Shown one piece after another: positions 37,946-46,214 of a stretch of DNA of 64,000 bases. The first letter of the stretch is position 1. Each line of letters starts with the position of its first letter. Made by a program: the position numbers and the translations under genes. The notes beneath the pieces are model-generated. The model saw only the letters and a program-made list of their open reading frames with translations, searched no databases and was not told the origin of the DNA. Source of the stretch: Paenibacillus sp. FSL R5-0345 (GTDB taxonomy: Bacteria; Bacillota; Bacilli; Paenibacillales; Paenibacillaceae). Location: assembly GCF_000758585.1 (NCBI RefSeq), contig NZ_CP009281.1, positions 6,014,001-6,078,000 of the forward strand. The letters are read 5' to 3'.

Positions 37946-39778
37946 CTACTCCACAGTAACACTCTTCGCCAAGTTACGTGGTTTATCCACATCATGACCC
38001 AGCGCAAGAGAAGCATAATAAGACAATAATTGCAGAGGTACTACGGACAACGCTGCTGTCAGCATTGGCAGTGTCTTAGGAATCACAAACACTTGATCCA
38101 CTGATCTAAGCAGGTCAGTCAAATGCTCTTGATGAGTGATCGCAAGCACGTCAGCGCCGCGAGCCTTCACTTCTTTAATGTTGCTCACAGTCTTCTCAAG
38201 CACAGCTTCCTGAGTTGCCAGGGCAATAACCGGAACGCCCTCTTCGATTAGAGCCAGCGTACCGTGCTTCAATTCACCTGCGGCATAAGCTTCGGAGTGA
38301 ATATAAGAGATTTCTTTCAGCTTCAAGGATCCTTCTTGAGCAACAGCGTAGTCTACGCCGCGGCCGATGAAGAAAAGGTTTTTGTGCTCAGAAATTTGTT
38401 CTGCATAACCTTTGATCGCTTCTTTTTGAGCCAGGATCTCTTCCACTTGCTCTGGTAGAGCTTGCATAGCTGCTAGAATCTTAGCCACTTGTGCTTCGGT
38501 TTGTGTACCACGAACTTCAGCTAAATAAAGAGCAAACAATCCGAAGGCAACCAATTGTGAAGTATAGGCTTTGGTCGAGGCTACTGCAATTTCAGGACCT
38601 GCCAAAGTTACCAACACATCATTCGCTTCGCGAGCAATAGAACTGCCCACTACGTTAGTGATCGCCAATACATGTGCACCGTTAGCTTGCGCTTCACGCA
38701 GAGCAGCCAATGTATCCGCGGTCTCACCGGATTGGCTAACAACGATAACCAAAGTTTCTGGTGTCACGATTGGTGAACGGTAACGATATTCCGATGCGAT
38801 ATCATTCTCAACCGGAATACGAACCAAAGATTCGATCATAGTACGTCCTACCACACCAGCGTTGTATGCCGTTCCGCAAGCAACAACTTGGATGTTACGG
38901 ATGTTCTTGATTTGTTCTTCCGTCATGTTCAACTCTGGCAAAACAACCTTGTTGCCTTCGGCATTAATACGACCACGCATAGTGTCGCGGTAAGCCTTAG
39001 GCTGCTCGTGGATCTCTTTCAACATGAAATGCTCGTAGCCGCCTTTTTCCGCGGTAACTGCATCCCAATCGACAGTAATCATTTCCCGAGAAATAAAGTT
39101 GCCTTCAATCGTCATCAGTTCGACAGCATCTCTTGTCAGGACTGCCATTTCGCCGTCGTTCAAAATATATACGTTACGGGTATACTCAAGCAATGCAGGA
39201 ATATCTGACCCGATAAAGTTTTCTCCTTCGCCAAGACCGATAATGAGCGGGCTCGCTTGACGCACAGCCACCAATTTATCTGGTTCATATTCAGTCAGGA
39301 CACCTAATGCAAACGCACCGCGCATGAAGGTAATCGCTTTTTGCACAGCCTTCACGATATCCCCATCATATTCACGAGCAATCAGATGTGAAATCACTTC
39401 TGTATCTGTTTCGGAGACAAAGTGGCATCCGCCAGCAATCAGCTCTTCTTTCAGATCCAGATAGTTTTCAACAATACCGTTATGAACGACCGAGAACTTC
39501 ATGCTGTTATCCGTATGTGGATGCGAATTCTCATCGGATGGTTTACCGTGGGTTGCCCAGCGTGTATGTCCGATACCGGCGCTACCTGCCAGTGGACTGC
39601 CTTCCAGCTTCGACTGCAGATTCGCCAAACGGCCTTGTGCTTTCACTACTTGCAGTCCTTCCCCAGTAAATACAGCAATACCAGCAGAATCATATCCCCG
39701 ATACTCCAGCTTCTTCAATCCTTCAACCAAGATCCCCTGCGAATTCTGATTACCAATATATCCTACAATACCACACAT
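37946..39778 (-). CDS. glmS: Glucosamine-6-phosphate synthase
   Basis: A 610-residue amidotransferase that makes glucosamine-6-phosphate from fructose-6-phosphate and glutamine, the first step of peptidoglycan amino-sugar synthesis. The true start is 39778, giving MCGIVGYIGNQ with the catalytic Cys1 after Met removal. Glutaminase motifs (HTRWATHGKPSDENSHPH, cited in part) are followed by two SIS isomerase domains (VVSQSGETADTL; IGRGVDYAVAQEGSLKLKE, in part) and the C-terminal KPRNLAKSVTVE that forms the attTn7 recognition region. A glmS ribozyme lies in the leader. The transposon end is 25 bp downstream. Confidence 0.98.
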   Translation of the reverse strand: MCGIVGYIGNQNSQGILVEGLKKLEYRGYDSAGIAVFTGEGLQVVKAQGRLANLQSKLEGSPLAGSAGIGHTRWATHGKPSDENSHPHTDNSMKFSVVHNGIVENYLDLKEELIAGGCHFVSETDTEVISHLIAREYDGDIVKAVQKAITFMRGAFALGVLTEYEPDKLVAVRQASPLIIGLGEGENFIGSDIPALLEYTRNVYILNDGEMAVLTRDAVELMTIEGNFISREMITVDWDAVTAEKGGYEHFMLKEIHEQPKAYRDTMRGRINAEGNKVVLPELNMTEEQIKNIRNIQVVACGTAYNAGVVGRTMIESLVRIPVENDIASEYRYRSPIVTPETLVIVVSQSGETADTLAALREAQANGAHVLAITNVVGSSIAREANDVLVTLAGPEIAVASTKAYTSQLVAFGLFALYLAEVRGTQTEAQVAKILAAMQALPEQVEEILAQKEAIKGYAEQISEHKNLFFIGRGVDYAVAQEGSLKLKEISYIHSEAYAAGELKHGTLALIEEGVPVIALATQEAVLEKTVSNIKEVKARGADVLAITHQEHLTDLLRSVDQVFVIPKTLPMLTAALSVVPLQLLSYYASLALGHDVDKPRNLAKSVTVE

Positions 39779-40029
39779 TATTATTTCCCCCGTCCGAGTT
39801 ATCGTAATGTGGCGGCATAAGGAAAGAAACGTGCCGTGCGGCATGTTTTTGAGAAAAAGCAAATATTCTGTTGTATTTTGGATCAACAAAATAAACTGTC
39901 ACTTACATCTTATGTTCATGAAATGCACAGCCTTCTTCTCTGCCGTGGCAGAACTACCGTGTTTCTTTACGATGCGCGCACACATGAATTTTTATATTTC
40001 TTATGCACACATGAAAACGTTGTGTGAAA

Positions 40030-40225
40030 GGTCGCCCTTCCATTTTCCGTCTCCATTTACGGCTCTGGTGCATCACCGGGAGGTCCCCGCCGAACATTTC
40101 GAACACCTCCACCTCGTCAGCTTACGTCTGCCGTGATCCGTTCAAGCCCTTGTCTACATAGCTATGTAGCAGCTTTCCCTTCTCCCCCGCGCTCGACCAA
40201 GCTCTGGCGCTTGCTATTGCGAACC
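40030..40225 (-). ncRNA. glmS ribozyme: glmS ribozyme
   Basis: The minus-strand leader of glmS has all the landmarks of this self-cleaving riboswitch: AAGCGCCAGAGC at the 5' side, GCTGACGAGGTGGAGG, TTCGAAATGTTCGGCGG and GACCTCCCGG, then the P4-type GGAGACGG region. Cleavage should fall before the G of GCGCC, between 40211 and 40210. It binds glucosamine-6-phosphate and destroys the glmS message when product is plentiful. It starts about 430 bases upstream of the glmS start. The unannotated stretch 39779-40029 is leader, and 40226-40352 shows nothing. Confidence 0.93.
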
Positions 40226-40352
40226 TCACAATCCCCGCTTTCCTTCTAGAATGACACTTAATCTATTATATGCACCTTGTAGTACTTTGGCAATGCTGCA
40301 CCAACCCAAATTTCCAATTCCTGTTCATTGGATCCGGCCTAAAAGTGATAAA

Positions 40353-40394
40353 CACCGGTGTAATGAGTCCGAATTGATCTCGCTCACTACACCG
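40353..40394 (-). terminator. Possible terminator after glmM
   Basis: Stem CCGGTGTAGTGAGCGAG... with ...CTCATTACACCGG on the minus strand, about 23 bases after the glmM stop, followed by a weakly T-rich GTGTTTATCACTTTT. It may act as an attenuator between glmM and the glmS leader. Confidence 0.5.
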
Positions 40395-40416
40395 GCTATA
40401 TAGTTATGGGAATGAA

Positions 40417-41757
40417 TTATACCAATTCGCGTTGAACCACTTCTACAATTTGATTCACATAAAGATCTAGATCTGCTTTATCAGGTCCCTCTGCCATGAC
40501 GCGGATTAGAGACTCCGTACCGGACGGACGTACAAGCACACGGCCATTGTCGCCTAGCTTGCCTTCTACTTCAGCGATAGCCGCTTCGATAGCCTGGTTG
40601 TTAGGATAATTGGTCTTATCCTGAACACGAACATTAACCAGTACTTGCGGATACTTTGTCATCATGCTTTTGAGTTCACTAAGCTGCTTACCTGAAGCTA
40701 TAAGTGTATCTACCAGCTGAATAGCCGTCAGAATACCATCACCTGTAGTATTATAATCAAGGAAGATAACATGTCCAGACTGTTCTCCACCTAGATTAAA
40801 GCCGCCACGGCGCATTTCTTCCATCACATACCGATCACCTACAGCTGTTTTAGCAGTGTTCAGAGATAATTTCTCGGTAGCTTTGTAGAATCCAATATTA
40901 CTCATAACCGTTGATACAATTGTACTATCTTTTAGCTTGCCTGCACGGTTCATTGCATCCCCGCAAATACAAAGGATAAAGTCTCCGTCAACTTCATCAC
41001 CTTTATTATCAATCGCAATCAATCGGTCAGCATCTCCGTCAAAAGCAAGCCCCAAATCCGCTCCTTGACGCAATACTTCTTCACGCAAAGTCTCTGGATG
41101 TGTCGAACCAAATCCAGCATTAATATTCAAGCCATCAGGCTCAGATCCAATAGAAATAACCTCAGCGCCAAGCTCTCTGAACAATCTTGGTGCAAGTTCA
41201 TACGCTGCGCCGTGAGCACAGTCGAGTACGACCTTGACCCCTTTAAAATCCTGAGAAATTGTAGTCTTCAAATATTCTAAATAGAGGTACTTAGCATCAT
41301 TATCAACCGTAACCATGCCTAAACCTGAACCGATAGGACGCGGCAATTCATCTACCTCAGCATCCATAAGCTCTTCAATACGCAGCTCAGTTTCATCCGT
41401 AAGCTTGAAACCATCTCCGCCAAAGAACTTAATGCCATTATCTTCAACCGGATTATGTGATGCAGAAATCATTACCCCTGCATCGGCCTTTAATAATCTA
41501 GTAATATAGGCAACAGCAGGCGTACTCACTACACCTATACGGATTACATCTGCTCCAATAGACAGCAAACCAGCAATAAGAGCCGATTCAAGCAAAGGAC
41601 CGGAAATACGTGTGTCCATTCCGATGACAACCTTTGGTTTATGCACGTTACCCGCTAGTACATATCCACCGCAACGACCAATGCTATAGGCCATTTCTGC
41701 TGTTAATTCACGGTTCGCTACTCCCCGCACACCGTCAGTTCCAAAATACTTCCCCAT
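40417..41757 (-). CDS. glmM: Phosphoglucosamine mutase
   Basis: A 446-residue alpha-D-phosphohexomutase that converts glucosamine-6-phosphate to glucosamine-1-phosphate. It shows MGKYFGTDGVRG at the start, the phosphoserine loop MISASHNPVEDNG (Ser about 100), the metal loop AFDGDADRLIA and the sugar-phosphate loop RPSGTESLIRVM near the end. It lies between cdaR and glmS, as in Bacillus subtilis, where it also binds and inhibits CdaA. Confidence 0.98.
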   Translation of the reverse strand: MGKYFGTDGVRGVANRELTAEMAYSIGRCGGYVLAGNVHKPKVVIGMDTRISGPLLESALIAGLLSIGADVIRIGVVSTPAVAYITRLLKADAGVMISASHNPVEDNGIKFFGGDGFKLTDETELRIEELMDAEVDELPRPIGSGLGMVTVDNDAKYLYLEYLKTTISQDFKGVKVVLDCAHGAAYELAPRLFRELGAEVISIGSEPDGLNINAGFGSTHPETLREEVLRQGADLGLAFDGDADRLIAIDNKGDEVDGDFILCICGDAMNRAGKLKDSTIVSTVMSNIGFYKATEKLSLNTAKTAVGDRYVMEEMRRGGFNLGGEQSGHVIFLDYNTTGDGILTAIQLVDTLIASGKQLSELKSMMTKYPQVLVNVRVQDKTNYPNNQAIEAAIAEVEGKLGDNGRVLVRPSGTESLIRVMAEGPDKADLDLYVNQIVEVVQRELV

Positions 41758-41868
41758 TATTTTTCTCCTTTGAATACGCTACATTAGCTTAATGTTCTAT
41801 CATATGACTTGAATACTATTTTGGTGTACCTTTGGGACATATCCTAAAAGACGTATTTCAATAAAAGG

Positions 41869-43329
41869 TTATGTTCCCCCTGTACCTACAGGATTTTCGG
41901 AATTCGCACTTGTGTTAGCTGTGCCGTTATTCTCTGGATTGCTATCTGTCGGGTCAGGCGTTGCTGTCCCCCCACCAGCCTCTCCACTATGGGTGGGCTT
42001 CTCAGTGGCTCCCTCATCGCCTATAACAGGCTCAGAGCTTGGCTCAGGAGTAGTTACACTCCCCGTATCTGGATGAGGTGTAGGCACCGGCGTTGCAGGT
42101 GATAGTAGTTGCACAGTCACGGTAAGAGGCACGCCTGAATTAGCCAGTGCAATGAATTTGGGCAGTGATACCCGTAAAGAAACCTCATGAGTCCCGGCAG
42201 TAAGGCCAGTCACATCTGCCACAACACTTAAATCTTTCTTATCTAGTTGATTTAACAAATTAGGTGCACCCGTTAAGGTAAGGTCTATATCCTTACTTGA
42301 TGGATTAACAATACTTCCCTCTAGCCCATCACCCACACCTTGTAACTTGATGGGTACAGCGTCAACCTTCCGTTCAGCAATTTCTGAAATCGTTAATGAA
42401 ACATTCACAGTTTCAGGCATGACCTTCTCAGTTCCAGCCGGAGGCTTCAGATCTACCTTCAGCTGCTTCGTTCCTGCAGAATCTATAGCGCTAAGATCGA
42501 CACTTGCTTCATAGGTTGATAAAGCAGCTAATGCATTTGCTTGACCATATACAACAACTGATTCCAGTTCTGGTGTCACATTCGATAAGACGAGAGAATC
42601 TGGAAGTTGACCGGTAAAGCCGATATCCAGTGGCAGGCTCTTAAAAGGCAAAGTAATTGGCAATTCCACCGATACGGTAGCTGGTTCAATTACAGCGTCC
42701 TTCACTTCTTTTCCTTCACTATCATAAGCGTGCAGCTTCAATTTCTTCTCTTTAAAGGTTTCATTCTCCCCATTTAGCTCAATGGTGCCTTGTACCTTTA
42801 CCACTTTGCTTAACTCATTATCAGGAAGCGTAACCTCAACAGTATCTGTAGGCTGCATGACAGGGGTGCCCAATTGATAACCCGCTGCTGGTTCTCCCTT
42901 GGTAACCAAGGTTATGGGAAAAGACTTTGTATTTCGCAGCTCTACATGTACGTTGACCTCTTTAGGAGTCATTCTGACGAGCGTTACACCTCTAGGTAAT
43001 GAATAAGAGAGTGGCAACGTATTATCTCCAGGCTCAACCTTACTTAGATCAAGAGTCACTTTATAGTCGTCCGAGAACTGAAAGGAGATATCAGAGTTCT
43101 TCCCCTTAACCTCCATACTGACACTATCTACATCCTTGTATTCCAGCACATATTTATCTTTATCTAGACCGACCTCTTCGATCTTTACATTCTCAATAAT
43201 CTTCGACTTAGTATCGACCGTGGTCTGTCCAACAGGTGCTGTGTCGACACGAACCATTGTAAACAGAATAATCCCAAACGCAAGGGCAAGAATCTTATTG
43301 AAATTGTTATTGCTCATCCACTTATCCAT
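41869..43329 (-). CDS. cdaR: CdaR, YbbR-domain regulator of the c-di-AMP cyclase
   Basis: A 486-residue membrane-anchored protein. An N-terminal helix (NKILALAFGIILFTMV, about 11-26) is followed by several YbbR-type beta repeats outside the membrane. A low-complexity Pro/Thr/Ser/Gly tail of about 85 residues (TPVPTPHPDTGSVTTPEPSS and onward) is longer than in most relatives and may span the wall. It modulates CdaA activity. The start overlaps the cdaA stop by 8 bases, so the two are translationally coupled. Confidence 0.95.
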   Translation of the reverse strand: MDKWMSNNNFNKILALAFGIILFTMVRVDTAPVGQTTVDTKSKIIENVKIEEVGLDKDKYVLEYKDVDSVSMEVKGKNSDISFQFSDDYKVTLDLSKVEPGDNTLPLSYSLPRGVTLVRMTPKEVNVHVELRNTKSFPITLVTKGEPAAGYQLGTPVMQPTDTVEVTLPDNELSKVVKVQGTIELNGENETFKEKKLKLHAYDSEGKEVKDAVIEPATVSVELPITLPFKSLPLDIGFTGQLPDSLVLSNVTPELESVVVYGQANALAALSTYEASVDLSAIDSAGTKQLKVDLKPPAGTEKVMPETVNVSLTISEIAERKVDAVPIKLQGVGDGLEGSIVNPSSKDIDLTLTGAPNLLNQLDKKDLSVVADVTGLTAGTHEVSLRVSLPKFIALANSGVPLTVTVQLLSPATPVPTPHPDTGSVTTPEPSSEPVIGDEGATEKPTHSGEAGGGTATPDPTDSNPENNGTANTSANSENPVGTGGT

Positions 43330-44152
43330 GATTTTTGTCCCCCTTCCGTTTCCAGAAAGTTGAACCTTTCTCCTTCAGCGATGAACTTACACTTAGCTCT
43401 TGATGGAGCTTCGAAATCATTGATTCTTCTTTAATGTCCCTCACAATTTGACCATTGATGGCCAGAGAAATCTGTCCTGTCTCCTCTGAGACAATGACAG
43501 ACACAGAGTCCGCAACCTCACTGATCCCTATAGCTGCACGATGCCGTGTCCCCAGTTCCTTACTAATAAAAGGGTTCTCAGACAAAGGTAAATAACAAGC
43601 AGCGGCGGCAATCTGGTTTCCTTGCATAATAAGGGCTCCGTCATGCAGAGGTGTGTTAGGAATAAAGATGTTAATCAGCAACTCCGAGCTGACTAGAGAA
43701 CGCATCGCGATACCCGATTCCGTATATTCATTGAGGCCTGTCTCTCGCTCGAATACGATTAATGCCCCTATTTTTCTATGTGATAAATAATTTACGGCTT
43801 TAATGACTTCGCCAATTAATTTACTGAGCTCTTCATCACTTTCCCCAGCCCGTCCGAAAAATCTGCCTCGTCCAAGCTGCTCCAGTCCCCTTCGTAGTTC
43901 CGGCTGAAAAATGATAAAGACCGCCAGCACCCCGAATGTAAACATTTGATTCATTAGCCATTTGAGCGTATAGAGATCTAGGATGGTACTCACAGCCCAA
44001 ATCAAAACCAGTACGAGAATCCCCTTTAGCAGTTGAATCGCTCGAGTTCCGCGCACCATATTAAGCACTTTATAAATAATGTAGCTGACGATCAAGATAT
44101 CAATTATATCTTTAATGGAGTCTTTCCATGTTAAATCTGTAAAATAACTCAT
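43322..44152 (-). CDS. cdaA: Diadenylate cyclase CdaA
   Basis: A 276-residue membrane enzyme that makes c-di-AMP. Three N-terminal helices (about 13-75, including LLKGILVLVLIWAVSTILDL) precede the DAC domain with the catalytic motifs PLHDGALIM and GTRHRAAIG. The C-terminal tail SLKEKGSTFWKRKGDKNHG is basic. It sits with cdaR and glmM in the conserved cell-wall/c-di-AMP cluster. Confidence 0.97.
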   Translation of the reverse strand: MSYFTDLTWKDSIKDIIDILIVSYIIYKVLNMVRGTRAIQLLKGILVLVLIWAVSTILDLYTLKWLMNQMFTFGVLAVFIIFQPELRRGLEQLGRGRFFGRAGESDEELSKLIGEVIKAVNYLSHRKIGALIVFERETGLNEYTESGIAMRSLVSSELLINIFIPNTPLHDGALIMQGNQIAAAACYLPLSENPFISKELGTRHRAAIGISEVADSVSVIVSEETGQISLAINGQIVRDIKEESMISKLHQELSVSSSLKEKGSTFWKRKGDKNHG

Positions 44153-44296
44153 TGCCTAAAACCCCCGTCATTTCATATTAGCTGGGTTTATGTAAAATGT
44201 CTGTTAGATCTATATCATATCTAGGTTATAACGTTCGGGCTCCAGTTGCAAGTTTAGTGCCTCACGCATTTTCTAAATTTTCTAAATTAAGGCAAC

Positions 44297-44331
44297 AAAA
44301 AAGCGCCATCTTTCCGGAAAAAGAGGCGCAA
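44297..44331 (-). terminator. Terminator between rsiW and cdaA
   Basis: Minus-strand stem GCGCC...GGCGC with an inner TTTCCGGAAA dyad and six T after it, 36 bases past the rsiW stop. It separates the sigW-rsiW unit from cdaA-cdaR-glmM. Confidence 0.75.
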
Positions 44332-44366
44332 AATAATATTCCAGCTCAAGGTAACCACTGCCCGCA

Positions 44367-44999
44367 TTAACGGTAGGCAACTTCAGAGAACATGTTCGTC
44401 ACTTTATACCAGAGCCAACTTACTGCTTGGTCTATGCTTTTGACTTGCCCAGAAATATGAGCCGTTGAAGCCTGATACAAAGAGCCGTCAATAACTGTTA
44501 CGTTACCGTTCACTTCCCCATATACCTGTGCTTTACCATTCTCTATGGTAAGGTCACCGGTAATAATCTTGCCGGAAGGTACGATTACAGTATCCCCTTT
44601 GATGACCACTTGATCCAGATCTACTCCTCTAACTACAAGTTGTCTATCTGGACTCCAAAAAGTTACGGTGCTCATTAGCATTACGACAAGAAACAGAGAT
44701 GCCGCTGTAAGTGCAGGGTGCCTCTTGATCCAGGTAATGAAAGCTTTTTCTTTCTTGGACTTTGGCAATGAACTCATTATCCGGCTCACAAGATCATCTG
44801 AGGCGACGGGATTCTGATGCATAAGGGAGAACATCAACATATCTGTCTGTTCTAATTCTTTAAACTTTGCACGGCAATCTGGACAGGATAGAAGATGCTC
44901 CTTCAATTCCCTCTGCTGCTGTTCGGGCAAGTCGTCATCCAAGTAATCGTGCATCATAGAGACGGCCAGTTTGCATTCCATAGGAGCCAATCCTTTCAT
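44367..44999 (-). CDS. rsiW: Anti-sigma-W factor RsiW
   Basis: A 210-residue transmembrane anti-sigma factor. The N-terminal zinc-binding anti-sigma domain has MECKLAVSMMHDYLDDDL and the HxxxCxxC site in LKEHLLSCPDCRAKF. A membrane helix (about 92-112: ALTAASLFLVVMLMSTVTFW) precedes an extracellular part rich in beta structure (GDTVIVPSGKIITGDLTIENG, in part). Site-1 and site-2 proteolysis under envelope stress releases sigma W. The start used is 44999, but the ATG giving MECKLAV (44984) is equally possible. Confidence 0.92.
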   Translation of the reverse strand: MKGLAPMECKLAVSMMHDYLDDDLPEQQQRELKEHLLSCPDCRAKFKELEQTDMLMFSLMHQNPVASDDLVSRIMSSLPKSKKEKAFITWIKRHPALTAASLFLVVMLMSTVTFWSPDRQLVVRGVDLDQVVIKGDTVIVPSGKIITGDLTIENGKAQVYGEVNGNVTVIDGSLYQASTAHISGQVKSIDQAVSWLWYKVTNMFSEVAYR

Positions 45000-45102
45000 G
45001 AGTGCTATTTAATTATCCTAAGACAAAGGGTCAGGACACATAAGACTTGCTTAACTTACATACGTTGCTCTTCAAAAGATGTTTCATAAAAAAAATCAAT
45101 TA

Positions 45103-45669
45103 TTACATTTTCGGGCCTAATTTTTTACGCAAAAATTCACGACCGCGGTGAACGCGCGTTTTAATCGTGGTAACAGGCATGTCGAGCACATCACTGATCT
45201 CCTGAAGTGATAAATCCTGCAGGTATCTAAGAATCATCACAGACCTGTATTTCACAGGCAGACTGTCAATCGCCTCATAGATTAGCCCCTGCGTCTCAGA
45301 GAGCAGTAATTCCGTCTCAGGTGTCACATTATCACTTGGAATCAATGAATAGCCGTCAAGGCCCTCCTGATCGTTCATTTCTGCATCGAGCGAATAGGTT
45401 GGTTTCCGTTTACGTAATCTATCAATACAGAGGTTCGTTCCAATCCGGTAAATCCAGGTAGAGAACTTCTGTTTATCATCATACCGATCCAAGTTTCTAT
45501 ATACACGCAAAAAAGTCTCCTGAACAATATCCTCCGCCTCATGGCGATTGTTCAGCATCCGGTACGCCAGATGATATATTTTGTCTTTATATAGTTCCAC
45601 AAGCTCGGCAAATGCCCTTTGGTCGCCTTTTAAGGCGAGCTTTGTCAATCTGCCTTCCAAATTCTCCAC
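45103..45669 (-). CDS. sigW: ECF sigma factor SigW
   Basis: A 188-residue ECF sigma factor. Region 2 shows LYKDKIYHLAYRMLNNRHEAEDIVQETFLRVY (cited in part) and KFSTWIYRIGTNLCIDRLRKR; region 4 shows LPVKYRSVMILRYLQDLSLQEISDVLDMPVTTIKTRVHRGRE, in part. It controls envelope-stress genes such as those against antimicrobial peptides. It is followed by rsiW, 103 bases downstream. I could not see a convincing autoregulatory -35/-10 pair upstream. Confidence 0.95.
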   Translation of the reverse strand: MENLEGRLTKLALKGDQRAFAELVELYKDKIYHLAYRMLNNRHEAEDIVQETFLRVYRNLDRYDDKQKFSTWIYRIGTNLCIDRLRKRKPTYSLDAEMNDQEGLDGYSLIPSDNVTPETELLLSETQGLIYEAIDSLPVKYRSVMILRYLQDLSLQEISDVLDMPVTTIKTRVHRGREFLRKKLGPKM

Positions 45670-45833
45670 CTGTTAACTCCCCCAGACTTGCCGCCCTTGG
45701 TATTTATTTTGAAATATCCACGGTACAAGCAATTAAATCGTAATTCAAGTTTGTATAAAAATCAAGGATTGTATTGTAACCTCCTCTGTAAACTGAGTTA
45801 ATTTCTAGGAATAATAGATAGGGTGAATCCAAT

Positions 45834-46010
45834 GACATTCCTAAGAATGTTGGACTTTCGGTCGCTGTTATCCTCTGATTTCCTGATTATAAACCGCATA
45901 TAGCGGTCGAAATCTGAGGATAGCATATGCTTACGATGCTAGCTTTCCTATGGAAAGCTTTCGGGCTATCGCATTCGCTCCTACAGTTCCAAAATCCTTC
46001 TCCATGCCCA
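45834..46010. other. Gene-free cluster of inverted repeats upstream of sigW
   Basis: Three dyads in 180 bases: ACATTC-ctaa-GAATGT near 45836-45851, TATCCTCTGATTTC (45871-45884) pairing with GAAATCTGAGGATA (45910-45923) over a CCGC...GCGG inner stem, and AGCTTTCC-tat-GGAAAGCT (45951-45969). No gene is seen in 45670-46165. It could be a structured RNA, a palindromic repeat family or a remnant of a small element. Confidence 0.4.
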
Positions 46011-46165
46011 CTTTCACCAGAATTTATTATTCTTATCAATTACCTCTGACCACATCTCGGTTACTTGGTAGGAAAAAAATTCATATTCGTCATTTCTCCG
46101 AGATATTTCTTCAAGAAAATCCTACACAATATACAGTTTATGAGCATAACAACTCGTACTAGAGC

Positions 46166-46202
46166 ACAAAAAGTCCGCCCCAATAAAGGGCGGACTTTTT
46201 GT
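46166..46202. terminator. Bidirectional terminator after ppc
   Basis: AAAAAGTCCGCCC-caataaa-GGGCGGACTTTTT, a perfect stem with A and T runs on both sides, 13 bases beyond the ppc stop codon. Confidence 0.92.
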
Positions 46203-46214
46203 GTTAAGACTATA

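Noticed and set aside
39807..40136. Plus-strand open frame of 109 codons upstream of glmS
   Set aside because: It covers the glmS ribozyme and leader on the opposite strand and has no support as a gene.
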